Shown here piece by piece: positions 1 to 8,559 of a stretch of 64,000 nt of DNA (its first letter is position 1; each line of letters begins with the position of its first letter). Both the position numbers and the translations under genes were made by a program. The stretch lies in contig NZ_KZ614144.1 of the NCBI RefSeq assembly GCF_002884445.1, positions 5,899,920 to 5,963,919 of the forward strand, read 5' to 3'. This stretch comes from Paenibacillus castaneae (GTDB lineage Bacteria > Bacillota > Bacilli > Paenibacillales > Paenibacillaceae). A model generated the notes under the pieces. The model was not told the DNA's origin. It made no database searches and saw nothing but the letters and a program-made list of their open reading frames with translations.

Positions 1-1037
1 TCAATCAATATGTAATAAGCGGTATTCGCCTCTAAATAGGAGCTGGGCGTTATGCGCACCTGCCTATTTGCAACGGAAACACGAGAGGAAGTCGCTTCAA
101 ATCGTTCATATGTCGTATTATTGCTTACTCTTCTTATTTCAATATACTTTCCAGAACGCGCTTGTACGTTTTGATCAAACGCAATATTAAACGAAGTATT
201 TACTGGTACAGATGTAGCGTTATCTGCAGGTATAAATGAAGATACATTCACTGGCGCTGCATCCGTTGTGAAGCTCCATGACGTTCCGGCATAAAGATTA
301 CCCGCCGCATCCTGAAAAGCCGTGTTTGGAATAATGACGGTATATGTTGTCTTCGGCTGCAGTGCAGCAGGAGGCTGAATGACAATTTGATTCGTACCGC
401 TTCCTCTAACCGCATTAGAGGTCACAAGAACCGTTCTATTGTCTTCTGTAGAATTAATTTGAATGCTACCGCTTGCCACATAGACCGCTTCATTAAACGT
501 AATCGTTAGCGGTGTCGTCACCGCTATTGGTGCTGCAATCGGCGTTATAGCCGTATGTAACGGAGGTGTAGTATCTACTTCATTGACTGTACGGAAGTTC
601 CAGCTGGTTGCACTATTTATTCCCGCATAACCTGCGCCATTTGAAGTGCTTAAGAACGCTCCTGCATCGATGAGTACATAGTAATTTGTATTTAATGCAA
701 ATGAATTTGTTGGATTAATAGTGACGGTACGTTGAGATGGATCAATGCTCACTCGTCCGGAGGATACAGGAATCATTTCCACCAAATTGCTTGTTGCATA
801 ATCGTAAATATAAATAGCTGTCGAGCTTGAGCCTTTTACAACATTCTCATCAAAAGTCATTTTTAAAGGGGCAGTTACCGACACATTAATCAGATCATCT
901 GCGGGACTTAAACTTAATACGATCGGGCCTGCTGTGGCCGCTGCTGCCTGCTGGGGTCCGACAGACCAAATCGCTATGCAAATTTGAAACAATAGCATAA
1001 TCGCGATAAATAAAGATAATTTGCTGGTACGATTCAT
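1..1037 (-). CDS. Secreted Ig-like (SbsA/Big_5-type) repeat protein, 3' part missing
   Basis: The gene begins at ATG 1037 and runs off the left edge, so only the first 345 residues are visible. GAGGAG at 1047-1052 is a good ribosome binding site. Residues 1-33 form a signal peptide (MNRTSKLSL, a hydrophobic stretch, then QQAAAAT). Two complete and one incomplete Ig-like repeats of roughly 100 residues follow. Each has the pattern P-A-D/x-x-V..(P/T)L.(I/M)TF(D/N)E.V, a Y-x-V-x-I strand about 60 residues later, and W.F(T/R)T at the end. This is the SbsA/Big_5 module common in Firmicute surface proteins. No anchor can be judged because the C-terminus lies outside. Probably an exported surface or structural protein; the exact role is unknown. 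Confidence 0.8.
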   Translation of the reverse strand, partial: MNRTSKLSLFIAIMLLFQICIAIWSVGPQQAAAATAGPIVLSLSPADDLINVSVTAPLKMTFDENVVKGSSSTAIYIYDYATSNLVEMIPVSSGRVSIDPSQRTVTINPTNSFALNTNYYVLIDAGAFLSTSNGAGYAGINSATSWNFRTVNEVDTTPPLHTAITPIAAPIAVTTPLTITFNEAVYVASGSIQINSTEDNRTVLVTSNAVRGSGTNQIVIQPPAALQPKTTYTVIIPNTAFQDAAGNLYAGTSWSFTTDAAPVNVSSFIPADNATSVPVNTSFNIAFDQNVQARSGKYIEIRRVSNNTTYERFEATSSRVSVANRQVRITPSSYLEANTAYYILI

Positions 1038-1137
1038 TTCTATTCACTCCTCAAAAATTACACTCGTACCTTATTTGTCGGTATATGGGATTGAAATATT
1101 TAGGTTAAACGCGTTTTTTGTGATTATTTCCATACAA

Positions 1138-1184
1138 AAAAAGCTGATCTTCAAGCAAAGTTTCTACTCGAAGATCAGCTTTCT
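1138..1184 (-). terminator. Rho-independent terminator of metK
   Basis: On the minus strand, AAGCTGATCTTC (1170-1181) pairs with its complement at 1141-1152 across a 17-nt loop, followed by a T run. It sits 32 nt after the metK stop and before the next gene's start. Confidence 0.85.
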
Positions 1185-1215
1185 TATATTTATAACCGAA
1201 AGAGCTTATACGCCT

Positions 1216-2421
1216 TTATTGTGCGCCAGCTTCTGCTTTCAGCTTATCTGCTTTGTCAACGCGTTCCCAAGGAAGATCAACGTCTGTACGGCCGAAGTGA
1301 CCATAAGCAGCTGTTTGTTTGTAGATTGGGCGTCTCAGATCAAGCATTTTGATAATACCCGCTGGACGTAGGTCAAAGTTGTTAGTTATAAGCTCAACGA
1401 GCTTATCTTCGCCAATTTTGCCAGTGCCATAAGTATCTACGCTGATAGATACCGGATATGCAACACCAATTGCATATGCCAATTGAATTTCGCATTTGTC
1501 TGCAAGTCCAGCAGCGACGATGTTCTTCGCTACATAACGAGCAGCATAAGCCGCAGAGCGGTCAACCTTTGTAGGATCCTTGCCAGAGAACGCGCCGCCG
1601 CCATGACGAGCATAGCCGCCGTAAGTATCAACGATAATTTTGCGTCCTGTCAAGCCTGCATCACCTTGAGGTCCGCCAATAACAAAGCGTCCGGTAGGGT
1701 TGATGAAATATTTCGTTTGCTCATCCAGCCATTCCACAGGAACAACAGGTTTAATTACATGTTCCAAAATGTCTGCTTGAATTTGCTCAAGTGTAATTTC
1801 TTCGGCATGTTGTGTAGATACTACTATCGTGTCAACGCGAACAGGCTTACCATCCGCATATTCGATTGTAACTTGAGTTTTACCGTCCGGACGGAGGTAA
1901 GAGAGCGTTTCATTCTTACGAACTTCGGATAAACGACGAGCAATCCGGTGAGACAATGCAATTGGAAGCGGCATTAGCTCAGGCGTTTCATTCGTTGCAA
2001 AACCAAACATAAGGCCTTGGTCTCCTGCACCGATATCTTCGTTCTCTTGCTTCATGTCTTTACCATCACGCGTCTCAAGAGCCGCGTTAACGCCCTGCGC
2101 GATGTCTGCAGACTGCTCATTAAGAGAAGTCAATACAGCACATGTGCTGGAGTCAAAGCCGAATTTGGCACGTGTGTAACCAATTTCCTTAATTGTGCGA
2201 CGAGCAATTGCAGAAATATCAACATAATCTGCACTGCTGCTGATCTCACCAATAACCAAAACAAGACCTGTAGCTACAGAAACTTCACAAGCGACACGCG
2301 CATATGGATCTGCTTCAAGAAATGCATCTAATACAGCATCAGATATTTGATCACAAATTTTATCGGGGTGACCTTCCGTAACTGATTCTGATGTGAACAA
2401 GTGGCGTCCTTTAACCGACAT
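1216..2421 (-). CDS. metK: S-adenosylmethionine synthetase
   Basis: Makes S-adenosylmethionine from methionine and ATP in the cytoplasm. The 401-residue length is normal for the family. Visible motifs are the N-terminal TEGHPDK ATP/methionine site (residues 15-21), GAGDQGLMFGFA in the middle and GGGAFSGKDPTKVDRSAAY. The start is taken at ATG 2421, because AGGAGG (2431-2436) is 9 nt upstream of it; TTG 2430 and ATG 2427 in the same frame are too close to that site. A terminator hairpin follows. The space upstream, to the SASP terminator, is under 80 nt and I see no SAM-I (S-box) leader, which is the usual control for this gene in Bacillales. An 11-bp direct repeat lies there instead. Confidence 0.97.
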   Translation of the reverse strand: MSVKGRHLFTSESVTEGHPDKICDQISDAVLDAFLEADPYARVACEVSVATGLVLVIGEISSSADYVDISAIARRTIKEIGYTRAKFGFDSSTCAVLTSLNEQSADIAQGVNAALETRDGKDMKQENEDIGAGDQGLMFGFATNETPELMPLPIALSHRIARRLSEVRKNETLSYLRPDGKTQVTIEYADGKPVRVDTIVVSTQHAEEITLEQIQADILEHVIKPVVPVEWLDEQTKYFINPTGRFVIGGPQGDAGLTGRKIIVDTYGGYARHGGGAFSGKDPTKVDRSAAYAARYVAKNIVAAGLADKCEIQLAYAIGVAYPVSISVDTYGTGKIGEDKLVELITNNFDLRPAGIIKMLDLRRPIYKQTAAYGHFGRTDVDLPWERVDKADKLKAEAGAQ

Positions 2422-2451
2422 CCGCATCAACCTCCTATAACCTTAATATAG

Positions 2452-2479
2452 AATAAGTGCATTTATACAATAAGTGCAT
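2452..2479 (-). repeat. 11-bp direct repeat in the metK upstream region
   Basis: AATAAGTGCAT occurs at 2452-2462 and again at 2469-2479, 17 bp start to start, between the upstream terminator and the metK ribosome binding site. It could be a regulator site or chance in AT-rich DNA. Confidence 0.5.
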
Positions 2480-2490
2480 ACATTCTACAT

Positions 2491-2522
2491 AAAAAATGAA
2501 CCTTTTCCCGTAGGAAAAGGTT
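2491..2522 (-). terminator. Terminator of the SASP gene
   Basis: AACCTTTTCC/GGAAAAGGTT, a 10-bp stem (2499-2508 with 2513-2522) and 4-nt loop, is followed on the minus strand by CATTTTTTA. Confidence 0.75.
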
Positions 2523-2597
2523 GTTTGACAACTCTTCTAAAACAGTATGATACCGAAAATGTCGCTTAGTGTCAATGGACGCCGGAAATTCCAATCT

Positions 2598-2876
2598 TTA
2601 TTGGTATCCGTGTAGAACGGATTCCGCTTGGGCAATAAGCCTTTTGGTGATCTCCCCACCAACTGATCCTGCTTGACGGGTAGATAGGGCTGACCAGTGG
2701 ACGCTATGTCCGCCGCCAGCACCTGAGGACATACCCAGCTCACCAGCAAATTCAGAGTCCGCTCCAATGCCTGTATAAGCTCCTGACGTCAAACCAAATT
2801 CTGACGCAATTTCATACTTAAGCTGATTTAATGCTGCTTTGCTTGTTGGCACAACGACTTTATTCGAACGACTCAT
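2598..2876 (-). CDS. Alpha/beta-type small acid-soluble spore protein
   Basis: A 92-residue DNA-binding protein that coats and protects spore DNA. The family signatures are clear: KYEIASEFGL, with the germination-protease cleavage context around the E-I-A bond, and the C-terminal block GGxITKRLIAQAE. The start is ATG 2876, with GGAGG at 2886-2890 nine nt upstream; a longer frame to 2909 adds only unrelated residues. Monocistronic, with its own terminator. Expected to be transcribed in the forespore (sigma-G family), but I could not fix a convincing promoter. The sequence between the two conserved blocks is Gly/Ser rich and longer than in the shortest SASPs. Confidence 0.93.
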   Translation of the reverse strand: MSRSNKVVVPTSKAALNQLKYEIASEFGLTSGAYTGIGADSEFAGELGMSSGAGGGHSVHWSALSTRQAGSVGGEITKRLIAQAESVLHGYQ

Positions 2877-2988
2877 GACATGACACCTCCAAAAGATGTT
2901 GGAACACATTTATATTGTGTATCCTAAGCCTTCATTTGAAGCGTATAATCTATTGTCAGTTCGGGTAAATTATAGGGAGTAACCCATC

Positions 2989-3486
2989 TTATTGCAGAGT
3001 GTATTTTCCTATTACCAATACCGTCAAGCCATTTTTTTGAGCCGGATCAGGCAGAATTCCTCGGCCTTCACGAGGGAATAATAGCAAATGGTTCGTTGGA
3101 ATAGCCTTGCCTTTGGTCAAGTCGGTACCGCCTGTCAAATCCGCTATACCGCTCGCATCTGAGCTGTAAGCAATCGCTTTGCCTACACGTACAATAACCT
3201 CAGTGCCTTGGCCTGCCATTAACGTCTTGCCTGCCGGCACAGTTACTACTTCTAATGCAACACTCTCGGCAACACCTGTACCGCCGGTAGAGCCCCCTGT
3301 GGGGCCTCCGCTTAGTTTAGCAAGCTGCTCATCTACATAGCTTTTCGTTACGACCGGGTCTTCTACGGAACCGGGGGAAAGGGCATTCGATTCTGCTTCG
3401 AGCGGCGAAGCAAAGTTCACGCCAGCCCACACGCCTGCTCCGACTAATACAACAGCAGCCAATACGCGTAATCCTTTTTGTTTCAC
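2989..3486 (-). CDS. Small membrane-anchored or secreted protein of unknown function
   Basis: 165 residues from GTG 3486; GAGGAG at 3495-3500 is 8 nt upstream, and the in-frame TTG at 3504 lies before this site. An N-terminal hydrophobic segment (about residues 5-24, LRVLAAVVLVGAGVWAG) acts as signal or anchor. A short linker with VVTKSYVDEQL and a G/S/T-rich hinge come next, then a C-terminal domain with VPAGKTLMAGQGTEVIVRVGK and NHLLLFPREGRG. I recognise this as a recurring domain of Firmicute surface loci but know no assigned function. It follows the 694-aa secreted protein on the same strand, 77 nt away, with no clear terminator between. A perfect palindrome overlaps its leader. Confidence 0.75.
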   Translation of the reverse strand: MKQKGLRVLAAVVLVGAGVWAGVNFASPLEAESNALSPGSVEDPVVTKSYVDEQLAKLSGGPTGGSTGGTGVAESVALEVVTVPAGKTLMAGQGTEVIVRVGKAIAYSSDASGIADLTGGTDLTKGKAIPTNHLLLFPREGRGILPDPAQKNGLTVLVIGKYTLQ

Positions 3487-3503
3487 TTGGCAATCTCCTC
3501 TCA

Positions 3504-3532
3504 ATCTAGTATCTCCTATAAAGATACTAGAT
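3504..3532 (-). promoter_or_regulatory. Perfect 11-bp inverted repeat just upstream of a ribosome binding site
   Basis: ATCTAGTATCT (3504-3514) and AGATACTAGAT (3522-3532) form a perfect palindrome with a 7-nt centre, ending 4 nt before the GAGGAG of the small surface-protein gene. Neither side has a T run, so it is not a normal terminator. It may be an operator or an mRNA hairpin in the leader. Confidence 0.6.
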
Positions 3533-3563
3533 TTAAGCAGGAGACACCAGTTTTTTATATAGA

Positions 3564-5648
3564 TTAATGTTTTCCGTCAAGCCAGTTAACGACCATTGAC
3601 CATTGGGTTGGAATACTAGCTAGCAATTTCTTATTCCCATTAAAAGTATCATATATATTTAATGTATAATCATCCCAAATAGCTAGATCTTTAATTTCTT
3701 CTTTGATTTCGGTATAATTATCGCCTAGTTTCCACTTCATACTATTCTCTACATTACCGTCAAATGATAATGGCTTAGAGTAAAGAACCTGATTAAGATC
3801 TGTACGTTCAAGTTCAATAGTCAATTGTGATTGTGTATAGCTGTCATAATCATTATTTTTAATAAGTTTTCCGCCAATATGACCAACTAGTACATTACCG
3901 TCTATGAATGCATCGTAGTAGTTAAAGTCAACCGTATACGGTCCTACTTGAAGATCTTTAAAGCTAGTTGCTGCTTTCTTTTCTTCAGGTAAACTCAATT
4001 GCACAGCGCGCAAGTATCCTGTTGCATCGCCTTTTCCTTGAATTAGACCAGCATCATTATAAGCTTCTCCTAGAATCAGCTTAATTCCAGCTTTATCAAT
4101 ACCTTCAGGCAATTCGGTCCAAACGATCATTTGCTCTTTCTTAGATGGGTTGATTAATACATTAGGCTTCTCAAGCTTGGCATCGAAAATCTTTCCATCT
4201 GCCGTTTGGAAGTAGCCTGACCATACTGGAAGAGCACTGTTACGATTCTGCTTATTCGTAACATCCACAAATACTGCAAGTGTGTCATTCTTCGTACCCG
4301 TATACGTTCTAACATCCGTAACCTTAGCTGTGAACGGGACTCCGTTGCTTTGTTGGGAGTATTCAGTGCCTACTCCTATAACCGAAATCGGAGTAACGGT
4401 TGACTTTGTAAGCTCTGCTACTTCAGTCGTAATTTCATTATCCTTCTCACTTAATTTCAAATTGAATTTCTTCCATTGATAAGCATATGGAATGGAGCCA
4501 ACATAACTAATTGTTGTAGCTGCGCCAGGCGCAATTCCAATATCTCCGCTGTTCTTAATTAATTTCGTTGTAAGCTTAATATTTTCATCTATCGAGAATG
4601 CACCAGTTAAATCTGGGAGCGGTAAAAATACAGATTCTTTATTTCGTATAACTAATTCTGCAACAACTTGATCCTCATTATTAAGAGGGAAGCGCTGAAC
4701 GTTTTTCAATTCAACCTCGTAAGTGCCTTGATCATTTGTAAATGATGTTTTCGCTGTTGTCGTAGTCGTCGTTAATTTAAAAGGCGCTTCCATGATGACA
4801 ACGGGAAGATTAACTTTTGATGTTTCCGCAGCTCCTACTCCTTCTGTAATAATAAATTTCCAGCCTGCAGTCGATACACTCGTTGGGATATTGCCTGTTA
4901 AACGGACTGCATTTAAGACAGTAGGCTCTAACGTTAATGTCTCATCTGTTTTGTTGCGCAGTGCTAATTTATATAATCCTGATGGTGTTTGTACATAATA
5001 GTTATATTGAGGTAGAGCCACTCCAAACTTACCCATATTACGTGCTACAAAAGATAAATTGAAAATATAGTTTTTCTCTGTTTTGGTTGCATTGATCTGA
5101 TCAATTCTAACGTTTACATTCGAATTTTGCATTTGAACTGTTTTAAAGCCTCCAGCTTTTACAAAGTTGGAAAACCCTTTAGGAAAAGTAAATTTAGCAA
5201 CTGACTTCTCATATCCTGCTACACTGAAATCAAATTTAATAATATTGACTACTAACTGATCAAGTGTGATTTTCGGACTCACTTCGCTGTAGAATGTTAA
5301 AGTCGTTGAAGATTTTGGAGAAACCTTCTTTTTCTTATCCGCATCCAAAAGCGTCAATGCGTATTTGCTTCCGCCTGTTGAGTTCAATCGCGCCCAATAA
5401 TCAATCAGATTGATCGGAGCATTATCTCCATTATAGAAGGTGAAAGTAAAACTAGCAGTTGCACCGCTTGTACTAGGTACAAGATTTGCATCCGTTAATT
5501 GAATATACGAATCTTTGGATATGTATACTTTTTTAAATACTTCTGGAGATGCAGCGGCTTGCGATACTGGAACTGCGGTTACAAAAAAAATAATTGCAAT
5601 TAATAATGAAACGTACTTAGTCATTCCAATGAAGCTCTTTCGTGTCAT
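3564..5648 (-). CDS. Secreted multi-domain protein of unknown function (five beta-sandwich-like repeats)
   Basis: 694 residues from ATG 5648, chosen because GGAGTG (5655-5660) is 6 nt upstream; an in-frame ATG at 5681 has no site at the right distance. A signal peptide covers residues 1-32 (MTRKSFIG, a hydrophobic core, ending AVPVSQAAA). The rest falls into about five divergent repeats of 120-135 residues. Each starts with a V-x-V/D-x strand, has a conserved F-x-x-R/N-N-x-x-x-x-x-(L/A)P(L/V) segment, then x-G-x-x-Y/F and an I-x-P-x-x-x strand before a W/L-K-L strand. This resembles DUF4352-like Ig folds, but I cannot assign a family. No SLH or sorting signal is seen. Its place between the S-layer gene and the small surface protein suggests an envelope role. 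Confidence 0.8.
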   Translation of the reverse strand: MTRKSFIGMTKYVSLLIAIIFFVTAVPVSQAAASPEVFKKVYISKDSYIQLTDANLVPSTSGATASFTFTFYNGDNAPINLIDYWARLNSTGGSKYALTLLDADKKKKVSPKSSTTLTFYSEVSPKITLDQLVVNIIKFDFSVAGYEKSVAKFTFPKGFSNFVKAGGFKTVQMQNSNVNVRIDQINATKTEKNYIFNLSFVARNMGKFGVALPQYNYYVQTPSGLYKLALRNKTDETLTLEPTVLNAVRLTGNIPTSVSTAGWKFIITEGVGAAETSKVNLPVVIMEAPFKLTTTTTTAKTSFTNDQGTYEVELKNVQRFPLNNEDQVVAELVIRNKESVFLPLPDLTGAFSIDENIKLTTKLIKNSGDIGIAPGAATTISYVGSIPYAYQWKKFNLKLSEKDNEITTEVAELTKSTVTPISVIGVGTEYSQQSNGVPFTAKVTDVRTYTGTKNDTLAVFVDVTNKQNRNSALPVWSGYFQTADGKIFDAKLEKPNVLINPSKKEQMIVWTELPEGIDKAGIKLILGEAYNDAGLIQGKGDATGYLRAVQLSLPEEKKAATSFKDLQVGPYTVDFNYYDAFIDGNVLVGHIGGKLIKNNDYDSYTQSQLTIELERTDLNQVLYSKPLSFDGNVENSMKWKLGDNYTEIKEEIKDLAIWDDYTLNIYDTFNGNKKLLASIPTQWSMVVNWLDGKH

Positions 5649-5809
5649 CTGATTCACTCCGTATCTTTTTTTGGTATACATGTTTAGACGTATTGAACCT
5701 CCGTTAAGTTTCGACTTTTACAAGATTTCTCTTAAATCTTTACCTTTTTTTACTACATATATTTTACTCTATTACGAAGTGTAAATATATAGTAAATTTG
5801 TTAATCAAA

Positions 5810-5842
5810 CAAAAAAAGACCGTCGCAAAAGCGACGGTCTTT
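5810..5842 (-). terminator. Terminator of the S-layer gene
   Basis: AAAGACCGTCGC (5815-5826) and GCGACGGTCTTT (5831-5842) pair perfectly across a tetraloop, followed by an eight-T run on the minus strand. A strong terminator, 38 nt after the S-layer stop codon. Confidence 0.95.
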
Positions 5843-5879
5843 CTCCCGTAAGCTGATTAGCTCAACTTAGCGTTTGTTA

Positions 5880-8339
5880 CTATTTCAATACTTTAACAAC
5901 CACTACAGCTGCTTCTGTGTAAGTTCCACCGATTTGGTTATCGGAAGCTACAACATAGATATTGAAATCAGTACCAAGTGTTCCACCATCAACGGATGAG
6001 ATTGCACCGAAAGTATCGATGTTAACTTTACCGTCTTTGTCTACTGCATAAACAGTAGTTCCAGGTGTCACGATGTAGTCTTTAGCAACGCCAGCAGATG
6101 TTGCTTTAAATGTACCGTTAGAAGCATTTACAGCAGAGAATGCTGTTACCGCAGGAGTACCGCCTACAGTGTTGTATTTACCGCCAACAAGGCCAGTCAA
6201 TGTGAGAATTTCATGTTTAGCAGTATTTGTGTTAATAAGATCGTAAGCTGCTTCTGTTACAGCAATTTCAGTTTCAGTACCTTTTACATTCAGCTTCACG
6301 ATGAATGAAGTAGTTGTACCAGAAAGAACTGTGTATTTAGTTACAAAAGTACCACGAACTGTAGTATCTGTGTTAGTAGAACCAGCAGATGAAACGATAA
6401 CTACTAGATCAGCGTTAAGGCCATTGCTGTTAAGAACAACAGCGATCTCGTCGTTTTTAGCTACGTTAGCTGCAGTTGCAACAGTCACTACATCGTTAGC
6501 ACGATTCGAAGCATCCAAGTAAACAGTGTTGCTGTTTACATAGTAAGTCGAGTTAGTAGTAGTTGCAATTGAAGTTGCAGTTACTTCTTTAACAGTTACG
6601 CCAGCAGCTGCAGAAGTGCTTGTAAGTGCTGCTTTTGTTACTTTACCGTCAGCATTGTAAGTCAACTTAACAACAGCATTTTTTGCGATAGTTCCAGTGA
6701 TGTCAGCAGGCAACAAGTAAACTGTGAGGTTTTTGTTCTCTTTAACAGAGAATACTTCAAGTTTAGTGTAACCATTTTTAACTTCACCGTTATCAATTAC
6801 AGAAACACCAGGAAGAGCATTTTTAAGAGCTACTGCATAGTTGCTTGAAGTGTTAGCTGTAGCTGCTTTTGAACCAGCAACTTTGCCGTCGTTGTTCAAG
6901 AACAGAGTATACTCTGAACCCAATGTAAGAGCATTAGCAGATGAAGTTGCAAATAGATCTTCGTATACTTTACCAGAAACAGTATAGTAATATTTGCCGC
7001 CTTCAACTCTTACTGAATCCACTTTACCAGTTACAGTGTTGCGAGTAGCTTCAAGGATAACCGCTTCAGTACCATTTGCTACAAAACGAATTACATCGTT
7101 TTCTTTAAGATCAGCTGCAGATGCAAGAGCACCGTTAAGCTTAACTACAGTTGCATCTGTAACACTTACAGAAGCATTTGGTGAGTAGTTAACACGTGCA
7201 GGACGGAATGAAGTTTTCGCTTCATATCCAGTCACCAATTTGTTATCAGTGTAAGCTACTACTGATACGAATTGTACTTGGCCATCAGCGTTCAAGAACA
7301 ATGTAGCTTTCTCGCCTTTAGCCAAAGCGCCTGTTGCTGCAGCATAGTTCTTGTTGAAGCCTAGGTATTTCGTGCTTGGTACAGTTGGGTAAGTTTTACC
7401 GTCTTTAGCTGTAAGATAAACGCTGTAACCTACAGTATCAGATACACCAGCTGTGTTGTTGTTTTCGAAAGCAATTACTTTCTCAGATGCTTGTGCATCA
7501 GTGATTGCTAGAACTTGTTTTTTGTCTTTTGTTTTAACAACTGTAACTGTGTGACCAACTAGATCAGCAAGAGCTTTTCCGCCAGTTACAACAAATTTGT
7601 CAGAAGTTTTAATTCTAAGACCATCAAGTGAAATTTCTTTGTCGCTGTTAAGAGCTGCAGCAGAAACTACTGCTTTGGAAGTTTCACCGATTTTTGTAAC
7701 CAATTTGTCGCCGTAGTTAACTACGTCGCCGTTAGTGCCACTGTAAGTAACAGTTTTGGAGTTGATTGTGTTAGAAGTCAATCTTGCTACGATACCGCGG
7801 TTAGCAGTAGTACCAGGAGTAACATCTAGACCTTCAAACAAGCTGCTGTCTTGAGTGTCTTGTGCTGCAAGAAGGTAGTTGTACGGCCAAGCGCCGGACA
7901 ATTGGCTTTCTTTGTAGCCCAATGAACGAACCAAGATTGCTACTACTTCTTCGAACTTAACGTTGTCGCTTGGACGGAAGTTTCCATTGTAACCTTGGAT
8001 ATATCCTTTAGCAGCAGCAGCGTTGATGAAGCCAGTGTACCAAGCGCCTGCTTTAACGTCTTTGAAAGAAGGCTTAACGCCTGCCATCAAGTTAGCAGCA
8101 GCTTCGTTACCGGAAGCAATAACGATGATTTTCGCAAGTTCTGCGCGAGTAATTTGGTTCTCAGGTTTGAAAGTACCATCTTCATAACCTTGAATGATGC
8201 CAAGTGCAGTTAGTTCTTCAACTGCGGATTGTACTGGTTTGCCCACCACGTCAGATGGTGTTGTTGCTGCAAAAGCTGTTAGAGATGTTGGTAGTACTAG
8301 CGCTGTTGCCAGTACAAATGCTGCTATTTTTTTCTTCAT
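5880..8339 (-). CDS. Major S-layer protein with N-terminal SLH domains
   Basis: 819 residues from ATG 8339. Signal peptide of about 25 residues (MKKKIAAFVLATALVLP, ending AFA). Three N-terminal SLH domains follow: residues about 28-75 with the wall-binding motif TRAE, 92-140 where that motif reads KFEE, and a degenerate one to about 190 reading NRGI. The remaining 600 or so residues are rich in Thr, Val, Ala, Asn and Lys, without cysteine: a typical self-assembling S-layer body. The purine-rich site GGAGGAG (8351-8357) is 11 nt upstream. A second strong site and in-frame ATG lie 26 codons earlier. A sigma-A-like promoter, long leader and very strong terminator fit a highly expressed surface protein. 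CsaB, which modifies the polymer such proteins bind, is encoded nearby. Confidence 0.93.
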   Translation of the reverse strand: MKKKIAAFVLATALVLPTSLTAFAATTPSDVVGKPVQSAVEELTALGIIQGYEDGTFKPENQITRAELAKIIVIASGNEAAANLMAGVKPSFKDVKAGAWYTGFINAAAAKGYIQGYNGNFRPSDNVKFEEVVAILVRSLGYKESQLSGAWPYNYLLAAQDTQDSSLFEGLDVTPGTTANRGIVARLTSNTINSKTVTYSGTNGDVVNYGDKLVTKIGETSKAVVSAAALNSDKEISLDGLRIKTSDKFVVTGGKALADLVGHTVTVVKTKDKKQVLAITDAQASEKVIAFENNNTAGVSDTVGYSVYLTAKDGKTYPTVPSTKYLGFNKNYAAATGALAKGEKATLFLNADGQVQFVSVVAYTDNKLVTGYEAKTSFRPARVNYSPNASVSVTDATVVKLNGALASAADLKENDVIRFVANGTEAVILEATRNTVTGKVDSVRVEGGKYYYTVSGKVYEDLFATSSANALTLGSEYTLFLNNDGKVAGSKAATANTSSNYAVALKNALPGVSVIDNGEVKNGYTKLEVFSVKENKNLTVYLLPADITGTIAKNAVVKLTYNADGKVTKAALTSTSAAAGVTVKEVTATSIATTTNSTYYVNSNTVYLDASNRANDVVTVATAANVAKNDEIAVVLNSNGLNADLVVIVSSAGSTNTDTTVRGTFVTKYTVLSGTTTSFIVKLNVKGTETEIAVTEAAYDLINTNTAKHEILTLTGLVGGKYNTVGGTPAVTAFSAVNASNGTFKATSAGVAKDYIVTPGTTVYAVDKDGKVNIDTFGAISSVDGGTLGTDFNIYVVASDNQIGGTYTEAAVVVVKVLK

Positions 8340-8417
8340 AACCTTTGTTTCTCCTCCTCTAAATACCTTCGGTTGTTGAGAGTTTTCTTTAACTAATGAA
8401 TTGCTCTTTTCCCTCAT
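8340..8417 (-). promoter_or_regulatory. Alternative in-frame initiation region of the S-layer gene
   Basis: ATG 8417 is in frame with the S-layer ATG at 8339 and is preceded by AAAGGGGGTG with 8-nt spacing, a better ribosome binding site than the one at 8339. Initiation here would add 26 residues (MREKSNSLVKENSQQP and so on) before the signal peptide. It may be a translated leader or an alternative N-terminus. Confidence 0.65.
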
Positions 8418-8559
8418 AGCCGATTCACCCCCTTTCCAGAGTTGAGCATGGATTTGATATAAATGATGTCTACGAGCATGATAAACCCTTTGTAAGATCA
8501 TGTCGCAGAAACTTGTAAATGATGACTGGAAAATAATAGAGTTGCTTCGCCACTATAAT

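Noticed and set aside
2422..2598. SAM-I riboswitch upstream of metK
   Set aside because: Interval too short and already holds the SASP terminator; no S-box-like helices seen.
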